A DNA stretch of 64,000 nucleotides from Kryptolebias marmoratus (taxonomy: Eukaryota; Chordata; Actinopteri; Cyprinodontiformes; Rivulidae), in contig NC_051445.1 in the NCBI RefSeq assembly GCF_001649575.2, positions 9,669,000 through 9,732,999 of the forward strand. The letters run 5' to 3'. The notes under the pieces were generated by a model that saw nothing but the letters and a program-made list of their open reading frames with translations, was not told the DNA's origin and did not search any database. Made by a program: the position numbers and the translations under genes. Of this stretch, positions 16,987-33,979 are shown one piece after another. Position 1 is the first letter of the stretch, and every line of letters begins with the position of its first letter.

Positions 16987-19900
16987 TCACCAGTCGTAAC
17001 GTGGACGGGTTTGGGGCTGACGGTGCCTGGGGGACTCGTGTCGATGAGGGGGTGTTGAGCTGGGTGGAGCGGGGAGGGCCAGTTGCTGTCCTCCTCCGTG
17101 TAGATCTTGGCCGTAATCCAGCCCACGGGCGTTTGGGGGAACGTATCTTCCCGCCTCCCTCCTCCACTCCTCGTCGAACGCTGCAGCCTCGCCTAGCGAG
17201 AACACAGAGCGTGTACTCTGAACCTCATTTACATGAAGTTAATTGGATTTCAAAAAGTGCATTTCTAATTTCTTTAATATTAGTCCTCTGCGTACTTTTC
17301 TAATCATTCAGAGGCAGGCTGACGCTACGAAACTAATCAGCATCACTCACTCTCATCCAGGTTGATGAAGTCTTGTCGTTCCTCTCGATCTCCGGTGCGG
17401 CGATTTCGTGAACGCTCCATAATATGTGCCCGATCGCGAATGTGGTGGCCGATGGCGAGACGCTCAAAGCCGCTCTCACTGTCCCTCATTGACTGCCGCG
17501 TCTCGCGGATCTGATAGGGAAAAAGTGACGAGAACAGTTTAATAAAACCGAATACTTTGCACTCTGAGTAAACCCAAGCGGGTGACATATTTATTATCAC
17601 TGCGGTTACTGGTGATTTTATGAGTTAATGAGGCCAGAAGGCCGTAATTATGCCATGATTTACAAACCATAACATTTTAAAACTTGAAGTTGTTCATACC
17701 CCTCCAGGCCCTGTTCTTGTTTCACTTGTCTGCTGATAAACTTTAGGAGCCCCCGAGTCTGAAGACGAATAGGAGATCACTGTTGAAGACGAAAATGTTT
17801 GGCAGTTTGGTGTTCCAGTCATTCTTTCCTACAAGAAGGGGGACAAAAATAAACAGAAAAATGTGATGAGTAGGGCTTTAACGGCACGCCTAAGCCACGG
17901 TTCGATACGCACCTCGGTACAAGAGTCACAGTTTGGTAGAACAGGAAAAAGAAACAAATGCTAGTTTGTGATACAGTCAAAAATCAAGCTTCTCAGCAAG
18001 CGTGTGTGGGGAAAACGACTCCTGATATCAGAGATATTAATAAAAATACACCAACAACCTGCTGTAAAAATATCAGACAGCCAATTATATGACGTAACTG
18101 CTTGCCATACTGGCACCCCTCATCCGGGACAGAAGACTTGAAACAGGGAGCTTCTGCTCGTTATTCTGAATCCGTCATTAATGCTTAGTTTGATGCAGAG
18201 CGCAATAAAATATCAACTTATCTGCTTCTTTTCTGCCCTGGCTGTTAACAAAATGTAATAAAATGTACACCAGCTTCTAAATGGGAGCCGTGATCACCTG
18301 TGACTAATGTGTTCCCCGAGTCTGTATCATGACGGATTGATACAAATACATGTTTTTACACCTCTCGTGTTTTATTTATACGCTGGTTTCATTCGCAGTA
18401 GTAACTGCACTGTTTGTTTCTAACTGGTTGTCAAGACTGCTTACCATGTTTCCCATCATTTCTCCCATCATGCCAAACATGTCCATAAAACCTCCGCCCT
18501 GCAAACACAAAGAAGATTTCTGAAATTCACATTTCCTTAAAACATTAAAGATGACATACTCTTTTCAGACTCTTAAGGAAAAAAAAGTGGTCCAAATATA
18601 ATGGAAAAGAAAAAAAAATGCTTTTGTCTGTAGAAGATTATTTTTTTGTGCTGTTTCTCTTAAGTCCAAGTGCAGAGAAAGAATCCCATCACCCATTATT
18701 ACTCTAAAAAAATCAAAATAATGGGTCACTCCAAATTTAGGAGTAGCTTTGACCTAGCTGATTCAATTTCAGATGCAGCGACTTACTTCACTGCACAGCG
18801 CTCACTGAGTGGCAAAAACAAGAAGGAAACTAACAAAAAACACCACTCTGTGGCTTTAATCATAACTTTCCCCATTTTAAACCTTTCAAGAGTAAAATAT
18901 TCACAAAAGAGACACTTACATTAGCAAATAGTGTTTAAAGTGATGTGAAAAACATCTTTCAATTCAAAACGATCTCAGGAAACGTCAAAAAATAATTAGA
19001 TCCTTACCTGTTCTAATTTATTTTATTTCTCCATATTTTTAAAATAATGACACCATAAAGCGCAGTATGTTGTTGCTCGTCTGAAGGTGAATTTACTTCA
19101 TATTAAGGCAGAAAGGTTTTAGCTTATGTAAAAGCTTTAAACTGAAAAGATTAATTTAGTTTTATAGCATTATCTGTTATAAGTATATATGCTGGAGTTT
19201 AAAAACTATTATGTAGACTGAAGTAAACAGAGTAACAGTATCCAGTAATCTAGTAATCATGTTGCTTAAACCGATATAATTATAATAAGATCTAGTTAGG
19301 GTCTTAAACTGTACATTTATTATTGCTTACATGGAATATCAGTAAATCTTTTACAGAATACAAAATTAACCACTTCAACCTCTATATAGTTATCATGTGA
19401 TTAAAGTCATATAGTCACATGATGCAAAATACAAGTTATTTTGATGAAGTTACTGAACAAGGCCACAGAATCTGCTACTCACCATTCCCATCATCCCAAA
19501 GGGAGCAAGTGGGCCAGCCTAAAAGAAAACAGTGACAGCTTAAGCTCAAGTATAACTAAAATAAACACCATGTTAAAGTGATTTGTACATTAAACAAGCA
19601 ACCCATTACCACAGCTGTCTGTCTGCGTGCTGGTCGATGCGGCTGTATCTGGGGTGCAAGAGCAAAAGGGTCCATGCCGAATGGTCCAAACATACTCCTC
19701 ATTTGGTGCCGGTGAGCAGCAAACGGGTCCCTAAAAGACATGAAACGAGCACAGCTCTTTAAATGATGCTGTGAGACGAGAAGGCAAGCTTTACTTAAAC
19801 ACAGGGAAGACGTTAGTTAAATCCATCCAGCTGAAAACATAAAAAAGTATTTTTTGCTGAGGGTTTCTGAGCTCTACTGGAATATAACCTTGTTTTAGGA

Positions 19901-21255
19901 ACCCACAGGAAACTAAAACTGGGTTCAAGACTTCCAACCAGACCTGGAAGTCTGGTTGGGTAAAATGATGTGTGGTGCACAAAGAGTTTTATCAATCACT
20001 TTATAAAATAATATATTTTCAGCAGCCTGATGAACTTCAGTAGCTCATTTTTAATTAATGTAAAGTAAAACATTTGTTTTATAAATTAGTTTTTGTTTGT
20101 TTTTATAGCCGATAAGAAAAAAATGCCCATTTCAAAACACTACCTTGAAAATTAAAACATTTTGAGGCAATTTTTGTTATTTTCTCATTACAACCAGATC
20201 AAACTAAAGGTAAAAAAAAATAATAACAAATTCATACTCAAAATTGGGGCTGCACGGTGATAGAAACACTTACAATGACTCTGTTGGACCAAATACATGA
20301 ATACAATACAGAACATTAATGTTTGGTACTTGAAATATAATGTCCCGTGATTTTATTGCAGCCCTTTCTAATATTATTATTGCAATGACAATAAATTGTT
20401 TCTATATTTTGCTACCTTACTCAAAATACAGTTCTGTTATAAACCTATTATAAAACATTATTACCAATGAAAACATCAGTTATTATCACTTCTTAAAACA
20501 ATAAATGCATATTAAAATGTGTCTGTGTGTTTGTTTTTATTATGATGGAGACTTTCTGTTGATACTGGGACTCATCTGAGAGCTAAACCTTTAAAAAGTC
20601 ATATTTGTTTTAAGGTTGGGAGTTAAAAAGATAACTTTTGGGTTTCAAGGTAGGTTTTTTAGTTCTATTAGATAAATTTAGGATAAGAAAGCAGGAAAAA
20701 CATTGTGTCAGGAGTATTGGGTTTACAAATCTGAATGTGTAAGGTTTGTTATTGTGATTATTATTGTAATTATCTTTTAGTTTTGACATTAGACGTAGTT
20801 TAGAGTCTTTTCTGGATGCAAAAAAGAGAAAAAGATCTTCATGCATTTGCAGTACAGAGCAAAGGCGATTATGTAAATATGCTGGATGGGCCAACAACCA
20901 AATCCCAAACAGCTTAAGTAATTATTTAAAAAAAAAAAGAAGAGTAGCATTGATCAGTTGTTGCTGCTGCAGAAATCCTCAATACTGTATTTTCCAGAGC
21001 TCTTTTTCATCCCCCTGTTTTGGTTTATTGTCTATCTAATATGGTGGCCCTCTAAAGCTAGGCCCCCTCTACAGCTGGCTAGAATAAGGAAAGGTAGGCT
21101 ACCTGCTTTACACAGAGACAACGGGAAATCACAGGCTTTTACACGGCTAAATGTAGCTTCCCACCGCCGAGAGGAACAGCTGAACAGAATGTGACGAATG
21201 CCAGCACTTACATCATGAAGGGGTCGTCGTCGGCGTCATTCAAGAAGCGAAACAT
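16987..21255 (-). CDS. mlf2: Myeloid leukemia factor 2
   Basis: MLF-family adaptor protein, nuclear and cytoplasmic; its biochemical role is still poorly defined. Seven coding exons run from the ATG at 21255: 21255-21212, 19730-19610, 19518-19483, 18498-18445, 17828-17700, 17510-17351, 17192-16987. They sum to 750 bp, giving 249 aa (human MLF2 248 aa). The sequence begins [19 protein letters not shown], has Met/Gly/Phe-rich stretches ([18 protein letters not shown]) and [18 protein letters not shown], and then the conserved family core, including [28 protein letters not shown] and [11 protein letters not shown], ending RYDW as in human MLF2. All junctions are GT-AG and in phase. The short basic and proline-rich tail diverges from mammals. 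A donor inside the last codon suggests an additional distal exon (see 14040-14497). mlf2 sits head to head with the first cdc42-like gene, about 1 kb away. Confidence 0.94.
19934..19959. repeat. Perfect 10-bp hairpin in mlf2 intron 1
   Basis: CCAACCAGAC, a 6-base loop, then GTCTGGTTGG. A short inverted repeat without evident function. Confidence 0.6.
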
Positions 21256-21259
21256 GTTA

Positions 21260-22318
21260 GGCGATTTAACTCAGCTGGCCCGTGTTAGCCAGCTAACCCA
21301 GCGAAAACGGTCGCGGAAAAAGAGTAACAGGCTCCGGCTCAAGTCAGGCGGAAATGATGGACCTCTAGCTCGAAAACACGGAACCGCAACTATCGCTTGT
21401 TAACAAACGAGGCATGCGGCTCTCACTCCCACAACACAGTAAATTCCAGAAATCTGAAGGGGAGGAAAAAAACAACATACAAACGGAAGTCAGTCTGCTA
21501 ACAAAGGGAAGCACAAAACACCGCTGCTATCAAGTTAGCATGAGAGCTAACAGTGACGACTTCCGGCTTTTGACTTTTCAAAATAAAGTAGTTCCGCGCA
21601 ACAAACGCAAACGACTGAACCGTCTCATCTAACACTGTGTAGGAACTAATTTAACCATTTTAATCATAAACTACAAAACCTATTTAGTTTTTAAGTACAG
21701 TACAGTTCAAATCAAGCCACCCTTCAATTTTCAATTTCTCTTCCACTGAATTAGATGTTTTGTCTGCATTTGAAAGTGGTTTAGAACAACAGCTTTATGA
21801 ATTTTCAGTTTTCTTTACAAATTTGATGACTTTTCCCCAATTTTCAGTTGAGTTATGGACCTGAGTGTTATCAGTCAACTGAGCTTAAAAAGTAAATGTT
21901 ATTTTGTTATAAACCAGTGTTTTGATTACACATAACAATTTTCCTAATCACCTGTTGTGTTTATAATTTTAATGGACAGGTGACTTCATCTGTTTTAAGC
22001 GTGAAATCCTTTCTGTAAAACCTGAACTGTCAATTTACATGTGAGTTACTTTTTTTTGCATATTCACTTTTATTTCCGTTTAAATGCTCAGAGGCGACTA
22101 ATAAAATAAGTTGTCATTTTGAATAAATCTAAACCGTGATGAAAATATTCGTAAACAAACACAAAATGAAAAGTGAAAATCTGAGCCAGTCCTGGTCATG
22201 AGCTTTATCAAAAAAAAGGGTTTAAGTTAAATCCCACAAGGTATTGTGTCTGCCTCTTGAACCTTTAAACATAAGTAATAAATCTTTCTGTGAGCCTACA
22301 GTCTTATGATTTGACCTT
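21260..22318. promoter_or_regulatory. Intergenic region between mlf2 and the first cdc42-like gene, probable bidirectional promoter near 21260-21640
   Basis: The two genes diverge here. The mlf2-proximal 400 bp holds several CpGs and the direct 5' UTR of mlf2. The rest is AT-rich with no coding exon seen. Confidence 0.5.
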
Positions 22319-22362
22319 TAAACCCGGATGCAACCTGCGCCTAACCTAGTGGAAACACAACC
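22315..22362 (+). other. Noncoding first exon of the diverged cdc42-like gene
   Basis: 'aacccggatgcaacctgcgcc' followed by a donor, CC|GTGAGTAAG. Nearly the same text, with a donor in the equivalent place, precedes the second cdc42-like gene at 24630-24673, showing that the 5' exon was duplicated with the gene. Confidence 0.65.
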
Positions 22363-22772
22363 GTGAGTAAGACTTTTTCAAACTTTTTCATATGTATTGT
22401 CACTAACTGGGTTGTGCAAATACGATACACTCTTTGGATTTAAAGACATTAGCAATGTTTTGACATTAAAGAGAGCAGAGTAATGTGAACTGCTAACCAG
22501 GAAAGGGCAGAAAAGCATTTGATGACAGGATGGAGTAAAACAAAGTATTACAAAGAATTAATTACACCGAATACACCAGCTTAAATTCATTCTTATCCTG
22601 TTTGTTTTTTAGGCTCTCGTAGTTCTTGACTGATACAAATGTGTGTCCATTTGCCATTTTCTTTTACTGAAGCCATGCGAGTTCTGTTTGTATAAACAGT
22701 ACTAATGTTGCTTATGTGTTTCTTGCAAACCGGTGTCATATTTTTGCTTTTCTTCTCTGTGTTTACATGTAG

Positions 22773-24114
<1,342 letters not shown>

Positions 24115-24416
24115 ATAAATGCCAACAGTGAAAGATATAAGGTTTTGGCGGTTTACAGAAAGATAAAGGTCTACAGTAATTTGTGAAACCAAAACAAAAA
24201 CCAAGGACAGACTAAAGACAACAGGAAGTATCATGTCATTTGAATTTCCTATAAATAATTTGTTTTACTAATTCTGCTTTCTAAACTAAATTTGAAAGAG
24301 GCTATAATCTCACCACACTGTAAACTCCTTCTGTCAGTAACAAAATGTGATGCAGCTCATCGTCTGGGATCAGTGGTGTCTTTATTTGTAAGATGTTTGT
24401 GTTAACAAAACTTTTT

Positions 24417-24422
24417 AATAAA
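24417..24422 (+). terminator. Polyadenylation signal AATAAA of the diverged cdc42-like gene
   Basis: 'tttttaataaaaggcttttac' corresponds to 'tttttaataaaatgcttttac' at 31074-31094 after the neighbouring gene. The 3' ends are therefore also homologous, and the whole transcription unit was duplicated. Confidence 0.75.
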
Positions 24423-24627
24423 AGGCTTTTACAAAAAAAAAAACAATAATAATAATAAAGGAGCCATGTTTTATCCATTTGAGAAAAGGAAGCAGCATTT
24501 ACAACCAAGATAGATAGATAGATAGATAAGTGCTTTTCCAGGGTTGGCCACAAGGAGGCAGTATTTCCGTTCCTCTTCATGAGCTGCCGCTCGTGCGATG
24601 TGCGCATGCTCACAAAGTAATTCGACC

Positions 24628-24673
24628 CACAAACCCGGATGCAACCAACGCCTAGTCTGTCGGTAGAAAAACG
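24628..24673 (+). other. Noncoding first exon of the canonical cdc42-like gene
   Basis: 'aacccggatgcaaccaacgcc' with a donor, ACG|GTAAGTAG, ending at 24673. It is homologous to 22315-22362. It is followed by a 2.6-kb first intron up to the coding exon at 27285. That intron is AT-rich and has no other coding sequence. Confidence 0.65.
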
Positions 24674-27230
24674 GTAAGTAGGTGAAGAAAATAATGATTT
24701 ATTTAAACTTTTCGTCGCTAATTACGCCGTGGGACACACAAACAAACATCCCACAGGGTTGTTAAGTTATTATGTAGATGAAGCGTTATTTCTTTAAAAA
24801 AGCTTGAGGTGTCATAAGTTTCCTGTCGGTGAAGCTCACATTGTGGTTGGTTTACATTTATTTAAGAGAAAAAGTGAAGTTGTCATGAATAGTCACTTAT
24901 CGGCTCTGTTTGGGCTGATTGTATTGTCTTTTTCGTCGTTATGATACGGAGCTGAAGTCACTGAAGACGTGACTTTACTGTTTTGTCACAGAAAAGGTAA
25001 CTTTTTCTGACTCCCATCACTTTTAAATGTGCGCCCAGCTTCTGCTTTTACATCTTATTTAAGATTTTAACTGTTTGGTTTTTGAGGTGTCAGGTCGTTT
25101 ATATATAAATTTATTTATATGTATATATTTTTTTTCTCTCTCAGAGCTCTTCTTATATAGCGGAAGTGTTTCAGTATCCGCTTCTAAATCACATTGGAGC
25201 TAATAGGCCTTCTCTTTTACTGAACCTTTTTTTTTTACATTTCTGGTATGTAACCTATGCGGAAGTTATTCACTGTCATTAGTAATATTTGTTCGCACAA
25301 GCCTGGTGAGACCCACAGGGCTTAATTTTTCTCCTTTTCTTAAATTCATGGAAAAAACTATTCACATCCTGAACTTAAAAAAATAGCTTTAAAACAGTTT
25401 AAACCTGCAGATATGATTGATGTATTCAATCTAAAAAGTAAATTCATCATTATGAATTACTCTGATTATATACTTTTTTATGTTACCTGATATATTATTT
25501 AGTTTGTTAAACATTCTGAAAGTAAAAACAACAAACGTATCAGTAGATAACAGAATAATCAACAGTTTCCTGCTAGTAAACTAACTGGGTAGTCACAGTA
25601 GATCTAAAGCTAGTATAAACTGTTTAACAACTTAACTAAATATCATATAAATTATTTATGTTTTATTGTGTAAAAGTCCTAAATTAAAGCCCCTTGTTAA
25701 AGGCAGTGAAGTAAAGGGTACAACAGTTCCTTTTCAGGTGTTTATTTGGTATATTCTTAAGTTTTTGTCTTAATTACTGGATTAATTCATTGTAGGTGGG
25801 AACATTTCCTGATTAATTTACTCTATAAAATATATAGAAACAATAAAACAATGTTAAAAGACCTAAGGTGCTTTGTTAATCGGGAAGCAGTGTTTATCCA
25901 GATGTTTCAAATCGTGCATTTGTTTTTCTATAATAATTTAGTCGTTAATAGTTTCGATACACTCCTTGGTCTTTTTCTGATGCCTTGTTTGCAGATAAGC
26001 TTACAGTCTGATGGCCGTAACAGCTGAGGGATTACAGAGGATGAAGTTTTTGATGTTTCTACCTTTTTATTTGATTTTAAATGCTCTCTGAATGTCCACA
26101 CCGCGGGTGTTTCTGTTCTTGTTTCCATCTCATTTCAAACAACGAGGCTCACCCCAACAAGAGGAAACCCGTCTTTGTAATACGCTTAAACGACTCCGCA
26201 AACTTTCTAAAATGCCTTCAGATTATTGTGAGCCAAACAACCTTTACAGAGTTAAAGATTGTTAGTGTTAGATTGTTTTTACTGGTTTTAAGACTTTGTG
26301 TCTTGCACAACACCTAAGTAAAAGTTATTGTGAATTAAAGTTTGCTGATACTATTAGACGTTTGGGTAGCTGTCAGTGTACCATAAACCAGTGGTTCCCA
26401 AAGTTGTCATGAAACACCAAATGTGGCGTCTTGAGAAGGTCCACAGAAACAAACTAACTTTAGAAATGATTGTCAATAATATATTTATCTCTAACTGTTA
26501 TGTAAAATTAACCCAACGGTCATAAATGCATGAAAACGTATTTAATGTTTGATGAGGCTTTTTGGCAGCTGGACTATTAGCAGTGTTTGGTTAGATTATA
26601 AAGTCAAGATCACAAGTCTCTAACTTTTATTTTTGTGGGTTGAAAGCAGGAAAGTTTGTGATAATGATGCATATAATTGTGCTTTAATGATAAGATTTGC
26701 TTGGAAGATTTTTATGTGTGTGTATTGTACCAGTTCTTAGTCTTCAACAGTGATTACTTATATATTCATAGATATGTATTATTAATATTACTGTTATCAT
26801 AAATAAAATAAGATCCTATATAATACAACAAGTATTATTAGTTGTTGATGAGATAGTAGATAATAGTTTGTTTCAGTTGCTTTAAAAATGACACATTAAT
26901 TGCATTTTTGTTGAGCTGTGAACATTAATGTTTTTTTTTTTTTTATTATTTATGGCTTCAAATGACTTAATGGATGGATGAGTGAATGAATGAATGAATG
27001 GTGCAATTAGCCGATGTTAAGACTGAACAAGAATTCCTTTCATAGTGAATAATATGAACAAATTGTTGCTCATTAAAATACTCAGATGAATCAGTGTTTC
27101 TCCATCATTCTGTCAAAGTAGATGTTTGTTTGTTTGTTTTTAGCTGTTCACAAAGCCACCTGTAACTGTAATAAGCCTATGTAGGTGGTACGACGTGTGT
27201 ATTACTTCCTCTCTCTGTGTATTGTTTTGA

Positions 27231-30255
<3,025 letters not shown>

Positions 30256-31079
30256 ACGAATGCCGACGATGAGAGACGCAACGGTGGGAGAGATTGGGTG
30301 GTATTATTCAACAGATCAATGTATTTTTTTTTTTTTTTAAAGAAAAAAAAAGGACAAAACCAAAGGGGATGGGACGTTTAGTGCCACTGAGATTATTTGT
30401 TTAATGATTGTGCCTTTTAATGAAACCGAGGCTAAAGTCGCAAAACTTTGAACATGCATCAAGTGCCACTGAAAGCTTTTACAAACTACTGTTCTCTTCT
30501 TTTTTTTTTTTTTTGATATTCAGGTGTCCCCTCCTCTTATCCTCTCATGGTTCTGTGCTCTTTTTTTAAGAGAAATATTCATTAATAAGTGGCCTTTTGT
30601 CTTATCGCGATGTGGGGACACTTCAGTAGGATGTAATATTAGTTTATTTGAATGAACAAGTTGACTGGTACTCTGCTTTCTTTTCTGCCCCCGCTGGATC
30701 GGCTGATGAAAGCCCCGACTGTCACTCCAAACGAACGGATCTGTCTGTTGTTTTTTAACGCTTTCCAACTCCCGGCTCCAGGGAGAAAATGCATTTTCAC
30801 AAATTTTATTTTTTTCTGGGAAATTTCTGTTATCTTTTTTTTATGCTGTTTTGGGGAATCCTTTTAGCTTTTTTGATTTTAAAAACTTGAATTTATTTTT
30901 GTTGTTTTGTTCAAAATCTTATTTTTTTTGTTGTTGTTGTTTTATCCTGTTTTTAATGTTAGACGACCAAGAGTGATGAGAAGATTGTGATATTTTTTTG
31001 ATAAATGTTCATCTTGATAGAGATTAAGATAACTCTTTCTACCGAATTTGTGGGTGTTTTTAAATCACAGGATATTTTT

Positions 31080-31085
31080 AATAAA
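31080..31085 (+). terminator. Polyadenylation signal AATAAA of cdc42l
   Basis: Lies 825 bp after the stop codon in an AT-rich 3' UTR and is homologous to the signal at 24417. Confidence 0.7.
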
Positions 31086-31169
31086 ATGCTTTTACTGAAA
31101 ATGAAAAGAAGTCCTGTTTTATGGTTTTTTAGCTTCAGAACTGGTGAAACATAATTTGGTTGCAGGTTA

Positions 31170-31490
31170 CTGCTAAGGGTGTTCATTTTCCAATGTCTGA
31201 TTGATTCCTGACCGCCGCAATGTGCTGGAACATCCTTTGGTAGGACCTTTACCCCCTCGTTGTTGCATAGTGTGCTCACTGGTCTGTGATTGCAGAGAAA
31301 TGCATGTCTCACTGAGAAGAGACCTCGCTGGAGGGATTCTGGATCCTCTCTGGTCTGGGAACACCTTGGGGTCCCACCAGGAGGAGCTGGAGAGTGTCGA
31401 TGTGGACAGGGAGGTTTGGGTTTCTCTCCTGGACCTGTTGCCTCTGTGACCCGACCACGAATAAGTGGTAGAAAATGGATGGATGAATGG
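31170..31490 (+). mobile_element. Non-LTR retrotransposon 3' end fragment
   Basis: The frame with SLRRDLAGGILDPLWSGN, NTLGSHQEELESVDVDREVW and SLLDLLPL, followed by 'tgacccgaccacgaataagtggtagaaaatggatggatgaatgg', matches the 3' tail commonly found in fish LINE copies. The gatgga tail marks the 3' end. The exact clade is not certain (an RTE/Rex-type tail is my best guess). Confidence 0.65.
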
Positions 31491-31499
31491 AATATATAC

Positions 31500-33350
31500 C
31501 AAGAAGTGCTGCAGCTTTTACACAAGTGCTTAAATGACAGACTGGAATGTGCTTTGTGAGGTCGAAAGGCGTGCTTTAAGGAAAATCAAATTTTAAAAAG
31601 TATCTGAAAGTACACAAATGCTTCATCATCATTAAGCTTCCTTTGTAGATTGTTTTAACAATCAAACTACATCTGTAAAGGTTGTGCTATTTTTAACCAT
31701 TCATATATCAAAATGTTTGGCTTGGTTAGGAATAGTGTGCTTTGACTTGTAGTATTTCTATCTTAGTTACTTTTTTCAATTTTTTAAAATGTATTTACAA
31801 AAGCATTCTCCATAGAAATACATGGAGATCTCCCATTTCCTCCGAAAACATTGTTCTCTGAAATCTACTTCAGCATACTTGCTTTACTTTTGTCTTTTAT
31901 GCACCTTTTTAGCTTTCAGCTTTTGGCTACGATTTAACTAAATGTGACTTTTAGCTATGTTTTAGCTCGTAGCAACAGTTTAGGTGATTTTTAGCTTCTG
32001 TTCTGCTTGTTTTAACTTTAGCAATTAAGTGAACAATTCATTTGCCAATAAATGTCAGCAAAGACTTTCAGCACTCCCTGCATGATGTGCAAAAATGCAT
32101 TTTTTTCTTATATTTTTTTATAGTTCCCTTTTTGGTCAATATGTGCTGAAGCAACTGCAAAGCTGCAAGCTAACTCGATGCTGTCTCATTGTTGCATAGG
32201 TATAAATGCTCTGCATTGACTTAAAAAGAACTATAAACTAAAGAAATCTTTGAAAGCATAATTGGATGTGTTCAACTATTTTACAGGTATGTGCAAACTG
32301 GCAGCTTTTACCAAAAGCAAAAAATAATTGATAAAATGTTGATGTTTTTGTAAATAGTGCCTGCGAAGTGCTTCACAATGTTTCTCATTAACCCGTTCAC
32401 AAAGTATTTTACACTTTCTGTGCAGTTTTTTTTCTAAGTATATTGTGTGCACTCCGATCCTAATTGAAAGCTAACTAAAACTACTAAAACCTCCCCAAAA
32501 CTGAGAAACAGTGACTCAGAGGCACCCCAGTATTTTAGATCAACTATGTATTTATTAGATTTCTTGAGCAGACCTAAAAGCACTGCCTCTGCAGGAGCAT
32601 ACTGAGGAGTTTCACGTGAGGGTGAAGGGCAAAAACAGGAAAAAAGACACCAATGTAAGTAAAGGTTATTCTCGCTGCTCGAGACTGAATCGGAGCAAAA
32701 ACTGATAAATAAATAAACCAGAATCAAAAGGAAAACATAAATACAGTAAAACGTTCAAAGGCCGGCTAATCTAAAACATGAAAAAAAAAAATGTTTAACA
32801 CAAAAAATTTAGAAAAAGGTGGCAATGTTTCTGTTAGTTTCGGTTAAGTTCAGCTTCAAAAGCTTTGTCAGGTCATTGAGTTACTGTTGTGTGTGTGTAG
32901 GTGTTCATGCACATCTGGGCCTTTCTGTATGTTTCAGTAGCTTAAATTTAAGCATGGAATCATAACTTGTTTGTCCTTTTGGCTTTTTAAAAATTTGTTT
33001 TGCAGCTTTTACATTGGAGAGCCTGGTCACAAAGGGATAGTAAAACTTAACACAAAAAGTAAGGAAATTTGTGTTTGGTGGGTTATTTCTTTGTTGTGAC
33101 AATACTTCTTGGCAATAAGTCTTGGCAATAAGTCTTATACCAATGAAAAGCCTGCGTTTTCTTTAAAGGGTTCAACACGTGTAAGGAAAATAATTTCTGG
33201 GTTGAGCAGCAGAGTTGAATGTAGGTTGCGCCAATGAAAAACTCTTCAAATCTTTTTTGCCAAACAGCTTATTCTGCTATCGACTCTTGTTAGGTGTTGC
33301 TTTTTGGATTGGATGATTAAAGAAACAAGACAGTTTAATTCATTTAACAA
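31500..33350. other. Intergenic between cdc42l and wnt4b, no gene recognised
   Basis: AT-rich. It contains a short TTTTAGCT-type patch (31905-32000) and no exon I can support. Confidence 0.5.
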
Positions 33351-33354
33351 ACAG

Positions 33355-33665
33355 GGGCCTCAGTAGCATGTGGAAGAACCCTACACAGCCACAACAACCT
33401 GGCACTCAGGAGCAAACAGCACGCCCTCACAGGTCACAGGTGTTCAATGGGGTTGATGTCAGGACTGCAGGCAGGCCAGTCCATCCCCTTTACTCTCTAA
33501 ATCTGGAGGCAGTCTCTGATAAACCTCTTTGTGGGGGCGAGCGTTGTCATCTTGGAGGATAGAGTTATGTCCTAGTCTGTGAAGATCAGGTATTGCCACT
33601 GGTTGCTCACAGGAGCTGACAATCAGGTGCCAGTTAGGCAATCTTGTCTCTTTCGACTTCAATCA
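33355..33665 (-). mobile_element. Tc1-like transposase fragment, broken
   Basis: On the minus strand a frame reads HNSILQDDNARPHKEVYQRL, the DDN.RPH region of Tc1/mariner transposases, then frameshifts near the DLNPIEH segment. It is a fossil of a different Tc1 lineage from the relic at 14.8 kb. Confidence 0.7.
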
Positions 33666-33979
33666 TCCAGTCTAATAAACAACAACAAAGAGTCAAAAGC
33701 AGAATATTCTATTTTGCATTGGCAGAGAAGGTTTTTCAAGGGTGCAACCCATTTACTCTACTCTGTTGCTCAACCTACAGATGCATTTTCCAAAAAATAG
33801 TTCCTTACTTTTTGGCCTGTGCTTCGATAATTATTCAAAATATGAGACCATTTGGTGCCAACGTTGTGACTGAAAACCAGCTCTTAGTTGCATTTAACAT
33901 GCTTTGTGTTCTTTCGTGTCGTTCTGTTTTTTTGGCTGAGATCTTTCTGCTCGTTCATTCTGGTTCCGCTTGAGCCATT

